DNA from: Verrucomicrobiota bacterium
Lineage (GTDB): Bacteria > Verrucomicrobiota > Verrucomicrobiia > Limisphaerales > DSYF01
Assembly: GCA_025457615.1 (NCBI GenBank)
Contig: JALOTZ010000003.1
Coordinates: 145,614 to 209,613 of the forward strand
Length of the DNA stretch: 64,000 bases
Direction: 5' to 3'
In this document: positions 1-6,163 of the stretch, in pieces
Layout of the letters: each line of letters starts with the position of its first letter
Position numbering within the stretch: the first letter of the stretch is position 1
Position numbers and translations under genes: made by a program
The notes under the pieces: generated by a model
What the model saw: only the letters and a program-made list of their open reading frames with translations
Told to the model about the DNA's origin: nothing
Database searches by the model: none

Positions 1-719
1 CGGGTTTTGGTGAGGGTCACCTGCTGGCTGGCCCCCGAGCAACTCAGAGTGACGCGATGCCAGATCCCTGTCTCCATCGGCGTCGGATAGTCATGGTGGA
101 ATTGGAACTGGCCATAATTGGTGGGCGTGCTGGAAACCGCGATGGCCGCAAACGTTTCACCGTAACCTGCATCCGGGAAGTAGTTGAACTCGACCGCATT
201 CCTCACTCCCCCGCCCGACGGTGTCACTCCGTAACCCACAAACAGGTTGGTTCGCTGCGCGTCGGCCAGGTTGAACAGACTGAGCACCAGCGGAAACTCC
301 CGGGGCTTGCCGGGGGTCGTGCCGGCAGAAATGTCCTCCAACCGGATGTCGAAGGATGCCGTGAAGTCGTCGCTTCGCCTCAGCTCGGTGCGCAGTGGCA
401 GATGGAAGTAGCTGTTGGTCTTGGACGAGTCCCATGTGACACGCAGGACTTCGTGGGTGCTGTCCCAGGCGAACAGGGAGGACTCGCCATGAACCTGCCA
501 TCCACGCGAGGCGGGGTTGGTCGAGAAGTCCTCCTGGACGGTAACCCCGCAGGCCCGGTGTGCCAGCAGGGTGGCCGCCAGGAGTCCCAAGCCGGCGACC
601 GCCCCGCGCCCCAGCCCGCGCCAGCAACCTCGGGTCTGGCCTGGAACAAAAGTTCGCCTGGCTGACACCGGGGGTGCAGCGGGGGTTGCGGCGTCCGGGA
701 TGCGCAGGGAGCAGTTCAT
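1..719 (-). CDS. Secreted protein of unknown function, 3' end beyond the window
   Basis: The frame is open from an ATG at 719 to the left edge, so the C-terminus is missing. After about 30 residues comes a hydrophobic stretch (AVAGLGLLAATLLAHRACG) that looks like a signal peptide. The next part (VTVQEDFSTNPASRGW, then beta-rich sequence around FDIRLEDIS and FVGYGVTPS) resembles the jelly-roll or concanavalin-like beta sandwiches of secreted verrucomicrobial proteins; that is a fold guess, not a family match. The ATG overlaps the stop of the upstream gene by four bases (ATGA), which implies translational coupling and one mRNA. It would therefore share the cobalamin riboswitch at 1750-1898. A role in capturing or processing corrinoids at the cell surface is possible but unproven. 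Confidence 0.7.
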   Translation of the reverse strand, partial: MNCSLRIPDAATPAAPPVSARRTFVPGQTRGCWRGLGRGAVAGLGLLAATLLAHRACGVTVQEDFSTNPASRGWQVHGESSLFAWDSTHEVLRVTWDSSKTNSYFHLPLRTELRRSDDFTASFDIRLEDISAGTTPGKPREFPLVLSLFNLADAQRTNLFVGYGVTPSGGGVRNAVEFNYFPDAGYGETFAAIAVSSTPTNYGQFQFHHDYPTPMETGIWHRVTLSCSGASQQVTLTKT

Positions 720-1483
720 TTCCCCGCGTGTCCGGGCGGAGTGAAGACGGTGGCCACGGCATCCACCTCGGCCCGGCCGCTCAAGACTTCGATGCGAACG
801 AAGCGCACCTGCGGCAGTCGCACCGGGCGCCCCTGCGCATCGCACGCCCAGGCCAGGTCGTAACCCGCGCCGCCGGCTGAGCCCGAGTAAAGCCCGGCCA
901 CTTCCAGGTCGGTCAAGCCGGCGAAATCCTCCGGCGCCAAGCCGGGCGGGGGCGGGGTGTGAACATCCCCCTCGGGATCGGTCGGGAGCAGTTGGTCCAC
1001 GGTGGGAGCCCGGGCCGGGTCGAGCGTGTAGAAATGGACCCCGTCCTTGCTGACGGCGACCCGGGTTGTCCCGAAGTTCGCCCCGAACAGGGATCCATCA
1101 GTGGTCGGCGCGCCGATCCATTCAAACGTCTCCCAGTTGAAGTCGTTGGTGACGATGAATCCGGAGTTGCCGTAGATGATGAAATCCAGGCCGTATTCGT
1201 TGCAGGGATGGTTGAGGACCGGCGTGTGGAACTCGATCGTCAGCGATCCGCCTTCGCCGAGGGAAACGATGTCCCCGGTCGAGTAAGGCGGATTGAAGGG
1301 GGTGACGGCATCGCCCCAGGGATTGATGCGGGTGGGTTCGCCCAGCGCGGCGACCGCGTTGGTGTAACCCGGGGCGGGATGGGTGCCGGGATGGTAATCC
1401 ACGACGCCCTCGGCGAAGTCGGCGGCTTGGGACACGGAGACGGCGCCCGCGAGAGCGAGCGCCACGATTAACGATGTTTTCAT
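716..1483 (-). CDS. Secreted protein, first gene of a cobalamin-riboswitch operon
   Basis: This is a 255-residue protein with a clear signal peptide (MKTSLIVALALAGAVSVSQA, cleavage before ADF). I chose the ATG at 1483 over an in-frame ATG 15 bases upstream because GGAAAGA lies at Shine-Dalgarno distance from it. The mature part (VDYHPGTHPAPGYTNAVAAL, SLGEGGSLTIEFH, GLDFIIYGN) resembles small beta-sandwich 'cell surface proteins' that I recall beside cobalamin transport genes in other bacteria; that link comes from memory and was not checked. No catalytic motif is visible. The gene lies about 265 bases downstream of a cobalamin riboswitch on the same strand, so it should be repressed when cobalamin is plentiful. 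That is the best clue to its role, probably extracellular cobalamin binding or release. Confidence 0.85.
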   Translation of the reverse strand: MKTSLIVALALAGAVSVSQAADFAEGVVDYHPGTHPAPGYTNAVAALGEPTRINPWGDAVTPFNPPYSTGDIVSLGEGGSLTIEFHTPVLNHPCNEYGLDFIIYGNSGFIVTNDFNWETFEWIGAPTTDGSLFGANFGTTRVAVSKDGVHFYTLDPARAPTVDQLLPTDPEGDVHTPPPPGLAPEDFAGLTDLEVAGLYSGSAGGAGYDLAWACDAQGRPVRLPQVRFVRIEVLSGRAEVDAVATVFTPPGHAGK

Positions 1484-1749
1484 GACTGATCTTTCCAATA
1501 AAGCCGCGATGCCACAGCGGCGTTGTGCATTGGAGACCAGAGGGGGGAGAGGGGTGTTGCTCGGTGAGCAACAGATTCGCCATGCCGGCGCCGGTCGCAG
1601 ACCGCCGCCGCCAAAGCAAAAACCTCCATCCCCCGCAAAATGGAGAATGAAGGCTTCCTCATCTGCCGCCGGAAACCGTCCGGCGGCCTGGCCTCATCCT
1701 TCTCTTGGCGGAGAAGTGCCCCGACGCGTCGGGGCCGACGAGCACAGCC
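1484..1749 (-). other. Leader between riboswitch and coding region, with two hairpins
   Basis: No gene is visible here. Two perfect inverted repeats lie between the riboswitch and the start codon. One is the 18-base GCCCCGACGCGTCGGGGC at 1718-1735, just past the aptamer. The other is GTTGCTC-GGT-GAGCAAC at 1556-1572. Neither is followed by a T-run on the minus strand, so they are not standard intrinsic terminators. They could be part of the expression platform or a Rho-related control region. Confidence 0.45.
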
Positions 1750-1898
1750 AGATCGTTATCCTGACTCCGGACTCCGAGCCGCCCTCCCGCCTTCCCATCC
1801 GTCCCGCGCTGGCGGGGCCGAACAGTGGCTGTGGGAGATTGTGGTCCGTTACAGTGGCGCAACCGTCCCCGAATCTCACGGGGTTCCCTGACCTCTGA
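1750..1898 (-). promoter_or_regulatory. Cobalamin (B12) riboswitch
   Basis: Read on the minus strand, the segment carries the conserved cobalamin aptamer blocks in order. CAGGGAACCCCGTGAGATTC and GCGCCACTGTAACGG match the 5' core. Then come AGCCACTG and GATGGGAAGGCGGGAGG, and finally a B12-box-like GAGTCAGGATAACGATC at about 1751-1769. Order, spacing and strand fit the Rfam cobalamin family. It points at the two secreted-protein genes ending at 716 and beyond the left edge, not at the plus-strand TlpA gene. The B12 box deviates at its 3' end from the usual RAGYCAGGARACCTGCC. Confidence 0.92.
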
Positions 1899-2079
1899 CT
1901 GTCACTGTGGGGTGGAACGCCCACCCGCTTTCAAAGAACATCGTGTTGATACGCCCAATGACCCCGCCAGCCAAGGATATTTTCGCGGGATTGCGGCAGC
2001 CAGTGCCGGACCGGTCGCGGCTCCCTTCGATGCTTGCCAGTCATTCGGTGGCCGGGTAGAGCTACGCGAAAGGCAAATC

Positions 2080-3201
2080 ATGAAAATCAACTCCCTGGCT
2101 CTCCGGTCACTCTGGCGCGGTCCTGCGGCCCTGGCCGCTTTGCTCGCCTTGGTGGCCAGCGGTCCGCTGCGGGCCCAGGAGGCGGCGGAGACTGCGGCGT
2201 CGGAGGCGGATCGGGTCTGGGCGGAGACCGAGCGTGCGCTGACACCGCCCGTGCCGCCGGCCGAGTGGCGCGAGCGAAGGCCCAGCCGGGAGGAAATCGA
2301 ACAGTTTCGCGAACAACAGGGCAAGCTGGCGGCGGTGGCGGCCGGGCGCGCGCGCAATTTCTACGAACAGTACCCGGACCACCCGCAGGCCACCCAGGCG
2401 CGCGAGAAGGAACTGGAGATGGTCCGCATCGCGGTCCAGTTGGGAAACACCAACGCGACGGCGCGGCTCGAAGCGCTCGAGCAGGCCAAACTCAAGGATC
2501 CCGACCTCCCCGAGGAGGACCGGTTCGAGTTGCGGGCGGCGGCGGTGCAGCGCGCGGCCCTGGCCGGCGGCACCGGGGATCGCGACGCCATGATGGCCGC
2601 CTTCGAGGCGGGTGCGCGCGAGCTGATGAAAGAGTTTCCCGGCCGGGATGAACCCTCCGAGATGCTCCTGGGGCTGGCTCAGGTTGCCGATGCCGAAAAA
2701 GCCAGGGCGCTGGCCAGGGAGGTGGCGGAAGGCGGCGGGTCGGACAAGGTGAAGGCCTCCGCGCAAGCCCTGCTCAAGAAGTTCGACGCCCTCGGCAAAC
2801 CGCTCGACATCCGGTTCACCGCCGTGGATGGCCGCGAGGTGGACCTGGCCAGACTCAAAGGCAAGGTGGTGTTGGTGGATTTCTGGGCCACCTGGTGCGG
2901 ACCCTGCGTGGCCGAATTGCCCAAGGTCAAGGCCGCCTACGAACGGCTGCATCCGCAGGGATTCGAAATCGTCGGGATCAGTTTCGACAAGGACAGGGAG
3001 CGGCTGGAGTCCTTTGTCGAGAAGCAGGACATGACATGGCCGCAGTATTTCGACGGGAAGGGCTGGGAAAACGATCTCGGCCGCCAGTATGGCATCACCA
3101 GCATTCCCGCCATGTGGCTGGTGGATAAACAGGGCAACCTCGTGGACATGAGCGCGCGCGACCGGCTCGAGGACAAGGTCCAAAAGCTCCTCGCGCCCTA
3201 G
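2080..3201 (+). CDS. TlpA-family thiol-disulfide oxidoreductase, periplasmic
   Basis: This is a 373-residue exported protein. The ATG at 2080 follows an AAAGG ribosome site and starts a signal peptide (hydrophobic core ALAALLALVASGPLRAQ). About 200 helical, charged residues come next with no recognised domain. From about residue 235 there is a thioredoxin fold of the TlpA/AhpC-TSA kind, with the redox motif WCGPC in FWATWCGPCVAELPK, a cis-proline region SIPAMW, and the helper segment GISFDKDRERL. Such proteins reduce or isomerise disulfides in the periplasm, for example in cytochrome c maturation; the substrate here is unknown. The long helical N-terminal domain is a common addition in Planctomycetes-Verrucomicrobia relatives. 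It is followed after 12 bases by a membrane protein gene, so the two are likely co-transcribed. Confidence 0.88.
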   Translation: MKINSLALRSLWRGPAALAALLALVASGPLRAQEAAETAASEADRVWAETERALTPPVPPAEWRERRPSREEIEQFREQQGKLAAVAAGRARNFYEQYPDHPQATQAREKELEMVRIAVQLGNTNATARLEALEQAKLKDPDLPEEDRFELRAAAVQRAALAGGTGDRDAMMAAFEAGARELMKEFPGRDEPSEMLLGLAQVADAEKARALAREVAEGGGSDKVKASAQALLKKFDALGKPLDIRFTAVDGREVDLARLKGKVVLVDFWATWCGPCVAELPKVKAAYERLHPQGFEIVGISFDKDRERLESFVEKQDMTWPQYFDGKGWENDLGRQYGITSIPAMWLVDKQGNLVDMSARDRLEDKVQKLLAP

Positions 3202-3213
3202 GCGGCTTTCCGC

Positions 3214-3645
3214 ATGGACTGGACGAACAATCTCTTCGGCGACGGCCGCTTTCTGGGGATCGAGTGGAACACCTGGAAGGTGATCGGGTGGCTGGGCAAC
3301 GCGGTGTTCTTCTCGCGCTTTTTCCTGCAATGGTACGCCACCGAGAAGCGCAAGCAGGTGGTCGTCCCGCCGGCCTTCTGGTGGCTCAGCCTGGCCGGGT
3401 CCGGTCTCCTGCTCAGTTACGCGCTGTTTTACCGGCGCGATTCCGTCTTCATCTTCGCCTACCTGTTCACCTGGATTCCCTACATCCGCAACCTGGTCAT
3501 CCATTACCGCCATCTCGACGCGCACACGCAGTGTGTGAAATGCCGCGTGGAGTGTCCGCCGCACTCCCGCTACTGCCACGCCTGCGGCACCAAGCTGGCG
3601 GAGGAGATGGCAGGACATGAAGCAGGGGCTTCCCGATCCGAATAG
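3214..3645 (+). CDS. Lipid-A-disaccharide synthase N-terminal-like membrane protein with zinc ribbon
   Basis: The 143-residue protein begins with the LAB_N-type pattern (WKVIGWLGNAVFFSRFFLQW, then EKRKQVVVPPAFWWLS and LLSYALFYRRD), a three-helix membrane module found at the N-terminus of some lipid A disaccharide synthases and as stand-alone proteins. After the last helix (FAYLFTWIPYIRNLVIHYR) comes a small cysteine-rich tail, CVKC...C...CHAC, that looks like a zinc ribbon. The module's biochemical role is unsettled; a part in lipid A or undecaprenyl-lipid handling is the usual suggestion. The gene follows the TlpA gene by 12 bases. The zinc-ribbon tail is unusual for this family. Confidence 0.85.
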   Translation: MDWTNNLFGDGRFLGIEWNTWKVIGWLGNAVFFSRFFLQWYATEKRKQVVVPPAFWWLSLAGSGLLLSYALFYRRDSVFIFAYLFTWIPYIRNLVIHYRHLDAHTQCVKCRVECPPHSRYCHACGTKLAEEMAGHEAGASRSE

Positions 3646-3660
3646 GAGGGAACCGCGGCA

Positions 3661-3960
3661 TCAGCGCGCGGGTTGGGGCAGTGCTTCAAGCAAGACATCA
3701 GGAGCGCGTCCAGTTTTTTCGCCTTTTCCGCCTTCAACGCGGCCCGGCAAGGCTTCCTTCGCGCCCGCCAGGTCTGCGAAGCTCGGGAACACATGCGTCT
3801 GCGTCACGCGCGCGTGCGAACACGCGCCGGCCTCCCCGCCCGGCCCGGCGACGACGAAGGGCACGCGCAAGCCGCCTTCCCACACCGCACCCTTGCCGCC
3901 GGTGAGCGGTGAGTTTCTGCTCGGGGTGCCGTGGTCGGTGGTTTGAGGATGGCGCGGCAT
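3661..3960 (-). pseudogene. Fragment of a sulfatase gene
   Basis: On the minus strand a short open stretch reads TTDHGTPSRNSPLTGGKGAV, then WEGGLRVPFVVAGPG and HVFPSFADLAGAKE. This is the characteristic mid-to-C-terminal block of family S1 arylsulfatases (alkaline phosphatase superfamily). The catalytic Cys-X-Pro-X-Arg region, the metal ligands of the N-terminal half and the C-terminal domain are absent, and the sequence around it is not sulfatase. It is a decayed remnant. The rest of the 3646-4141 gap holds nothing I can recognise. Sulfatases abound in Verrucomicrobiota, so a dead copy is unsurprising. Confidence 0.75.
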
Positions 3961-4141
3961 CCCCGAGCTGTTCTCTGGCTTCATGTTCAAGGAGTTGAAC
4001 GGAAACCTCCGGCGGCTTTCCACCGGAAAGGTGAGGGAGAATTCCAATGTCCGTTGAAACTGCGACCAGGACAGGCACGGATGACGAGGTCGGCGACGGC
4101 TTGTCCGGCTGGGTTCTCCCGAAAGGGGCATGCCGCCTGTC

Positions 4142-4663
4142 CTACGCTGCCAGCGCCTTCCGCAGCTTGGCCAGCAAGCGTCCCTCTCCGCGTTCCGCAC
4201 TCCGCACTCCGTGTTTCGGGAGTTCATGTTCCCAGATGCGCAGCACGCGCCAGCCTTGCGCTCGCAGGGTTCGGTTCACCATCCGGTCCCGCGCTTTATT
4301 CGCCGCCAGTTTTTTCCGCCAGAACGCGGCGTTGTGGCGGGGCTTCGTGGCGTGCAGCGGGCAGGCGTGCCAGAAACAACCGTCCACGAACACCGCCAGC
4401 CGCAGCTTGGGGAAGACGAAGTCCGGCCGCACCCGTAGCCGCAGACGTGAGTCCGCGCCATCTCGCCATAGCGACGTCCGCTTTGAAGCTGGCGCCGACT
4501 GATCCCGGCGGCTACGCACGCTCAGTTGCTGGTGCCTCCGCCATCTGCTGATGCCATGCCGGCGAAACAGCGACGACAGCGCAAGCTCTGTGTCCTTGTT
4601 TCCGCGCGAGCGAATGCGGGACATGACCTGCGAGCGTTTCTCTTGTGTGAATACGTCAGCCAT
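4142..4663 (-). CDS. vsr: Very short patch repair endonuclease (Vsr)
   Basis: This 173-residue protein is the T:G mismatch nuclease that repairs deamination of 5-methylcytosine at sites methylated by a partner C5 methyltransferase. It starts with TQEKRSQVMSRIRSRGNKDT. The core RPDFVFPKLRLAVFVDGCFW (catalytic Asp at about residue 81, FWH at about 98-100) and FWRKKLAANKARD...WRVLRIWEHEL are intact. I start it at the ATG at 4663; an in-frame ATG at 4699 would overlap the upstream gene. Residues of about 49-77 (SVRSRRDQSAPAS...DSRLR) interrupt the usual short link between WRRHQ and the PDFVF motif and coincide with an inverted-repeat insertion at 4434-4516. It is the last gene of the cluster headed by the methyltransferase at 8075-9811. 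Confidence 0.9.
   Translation of the reverse strand: MADVFTQEKRSQVMSRIRSRGNKDTELALSSLFRRHGISRWRRHQQLSVRSRRDQSAPASKRTSLWRDGADSRLRLRVRPDFVFPKLRLAVFVDGCFWHACPLHATKPRHNAAFWRKKLAANKARDRMVNRTLRAQGWRVLRIWEHELPKHGVRSAERGEGRLLAKLRKALAA
4434..4516. repeat. Palindromic element inserted in frame within vsr
   Basis: The 83-base segment has matching ends: CGTAGCCGC at 4434 and its complement GCGGCTACG ending at 4516. Partial pairing continues inward (GTGAGTCCGCGCCA against TGGCGCCGACTGAT). It encodes the extra residues of about 49-77 of Vsr without a stop codon. Its GTAGC...GACGTGAG end resembles the element inside the dcm-like gene (9102-9195), so the two probably belong to one family. Confidence 0.65.
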
Positions 4664-4670
4664 CGCGGAT

Positions 4671-5396
4671 TCATGCAACCTGCGTGCGGAAGCGATCAAA
4701 CTCCTTTGGCAGCAGTTGCAGCAACTCCGCCGCGCTCAGGCCGTAAAGATACCAAGTCAGGTCAAGTTGGTTTAGCAGCGTTGCCAACCGCCGAGCCGCG
4801 CCGCGAACGTCCGAGCCTGCCCCGCGCTTGAAGGAGTCCTTCGTAGGGTCGTAATACAACTCCGTGGCAGCCTCCGCCACGGCGCGGTTGGTTACCAGTT
4901 CCTTCCGAGAGGCAAGCTGCTCGGCGATTTCACCGGGTTTCCACAGTGGATTGCACAGCATGGCAATCGCCCGCTTTGGCAGGTCGCGGTGCGCCCGTAC
5001 AATCAGGAAAGGACCGACAAGCAGATGCCGGTAGAACCGCTGGTGGTTGTCGAGAATTGGAAGCAGCCGCGCTTCGTCTTTCGGGTCCCGCCGGCCATTT
5101 CCATCCGCTGGGCAGACTTGGTCGAAGTAGAACAGCGTGAGCCAAGCCCACAGACCTTGGTCGCGCTCGGGGAGGTTGATTGCCGCTCTATCAACTAAAT
5201 CGTTGAAGAACAAGCCGGCGTCCAGCCGGTTGGTGAATACTCGCGGCAGTACCTCAACCTCCCCTGGCAGCTCCTCTGTCAACGCCGGGTCTTCGAGCAA
5301 TTCAACCGGTGGTGGAAGCGCAGGCTCCAAAGCCAACCGCCCTCGGTAGTTCGCGAACGCAGTCACTCCATCGGCGTTGAAACGACGTAGTCTCAT
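4671..5396 (-). CDS. Uncharacterised protein of the methyltransferase-GHKL-Vsr cluster (DUF6339-like)
   Basis: The 241-residue soluble protein begins MRLRRFNADGVTAFANYRG and contains NRLDAGLFFNDLVDRAAINL, WLTLFYFDQVCP, NHQRFYRHLLVGPFLIVRAH and a C-terminal RLATLLNQLDLTWYLYGLSA. The pattern looks like the DUF6339 family as I remember it, which has no known activity; I cannot confirm this. There is no signal peptide, membrane segment or recognised catalytic motif. It sits 14 bases after the 250-residue gene and directly before vsr, in an uninterrupted five-gene minus-strand run. A structural or regulatory part in a restriction-like system is inferred from context only. Confidence 0.75.
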   Translation of the reverse strand: MRLRRFNADGVTAFANYRGRLALEPALPPPVELLEDPALTEELPGEVEVLPRVFTNRLDAGLFFNDLVDRAAINLPERDQGLWAWLTLFYFDQVCPADGNGRRDPKDEARLLPILDNHQRFYRHLLVGPFLIVRAHRDLPKRAIAMLCNPLWKPGEIAEQLASRKELVTNRAVAEAATELYYDPTKDSFKRGAGSDVRGAARRLATLLNQLDLTWYLYGLSAAELLQLLPKEFDRFRTQVA

Positions 5397-5410
5397 GCGC
5401 GTGTCTCCTC

Positions 5411-6163
5411 CTAAAAAACCAGATCCAATTTGGCGCGCAACTCGTGCCGATGCGCGAATGTGGCCACCGCCTCATCAGTCCACGCTTCGCGATCCTGCTT
5501 CTGGTCTGGGTTTGGTAGCGGGGTGGAAACACCGAGATTTCGCGCAAACCGCACCCAGTCCGCTTGCCATCCCGGTTCCTCGTCGTCCTCAACCCACGCA
5601 TCTTCGATGAGGATGTGGGCCAAGATTCTCCGCAGGACTTCGGGATATACCAGCGACAGAAAGTGCTGCGAGCGAGCGAGGTCTTTCCACGTCGGTTTGG
5701 CATCTTTGTTCACCAGCAGACGCGGTGGATCGCTCTCCATATCGAGTTTCCAAAGCAGTTGGTCCAGCGCTTCCGGCACGGGCTCAAGCAACGGGCGGCG
5801 CTTGTCAGTAGCCTCACCTGCTTTCACAAACTGGATGCCATCTGCCTCGCCGAGCAGTTTGTGGTGTTCGTTGCCGGGCGGTTGCACAACGCGCACCCTA
5901 AACAGGATGCCATCCGGCACATCAAACTCGGTCAACCGCCTGTTGCTTGGGGGGCGCATGGCCGAAATGGTTCCCCATGCGAACTGCATCCAGAGGTTCT
6001 GCCGATGAGCCTCCAGCCAGACTTCGGCATTGCGAGGAAAGCGATAATCCGCCAACCGCAAGTCGGCATCGAAAACCCAAGTTCCCTGGTCCTCGCGGAG
6101 CGTGATGGATACGTCGCGCCGTTCAATCTTGCGACGCCCAGTGTAGTTAAACGTTCTCTTCAT
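5411..6163 (-). CDS. Uncharacterised 250-residue protein of the GHKL/methyltransferase cluster
   Basis: I do not recognise this protein. It is soluble and charged, starts MKRTFNYTGRRKIERRDVSI, and has an N-terminal half rich in beta-type segments (TWVFDADLRLADYRFP, VWLEAHRQNLWMQFAWG) and a helical C-terminal half ending AHRHELRAKLDLVF. The centre (LLVNKDAKPTWKDLARSQHF, then YPEVLRRILAHILIEDAW) reads like a helical scaffold. No nuclease motif is convincing. It starts inside the last codons of the GHKL ATPase gene (17-base overlap), so the two are translationally coupled. A dedicated partner of that ATPase is the simplest inference. Confidence 0.75.
   Translation of the reverse strand: MKRTFNYTGRRKIERRDVSITLREDQGTWVFDADLRLADYRFPRNAEVWLEAHRQNLWMQFAWGTISAMRPPSNRRLTEFDVPDGILFRVRVVQPPGNEHHKLLGEADGIQFVKAGEATDKRRPLLEPVPEALDQLLWKLDMESDPPRLLVNKDAKPTWKDLARSQHFLSLVYPEVLRRILAHILIEDAWVEDDEEPGWQADWVRFARNLGVSTPLPNPDQKQDREAWTDEAVATFAHRHELRAKLDLVF

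Noticed and set aside
1825-2079. Plus-strand extension of the TlpA gene upstream of 2080
   Set aside because: The frame is open but crosses the cobalamin riboswitch and precedes the signal peptide; the ATG at 2080 has a ribosome site.
2107-3618. A 503-codon minus-strand frame opposite the TlpA and LAB_N genes
   Set aside because: Antisense to two conserved genes, with low-complexity His/Gln/Arg composition.
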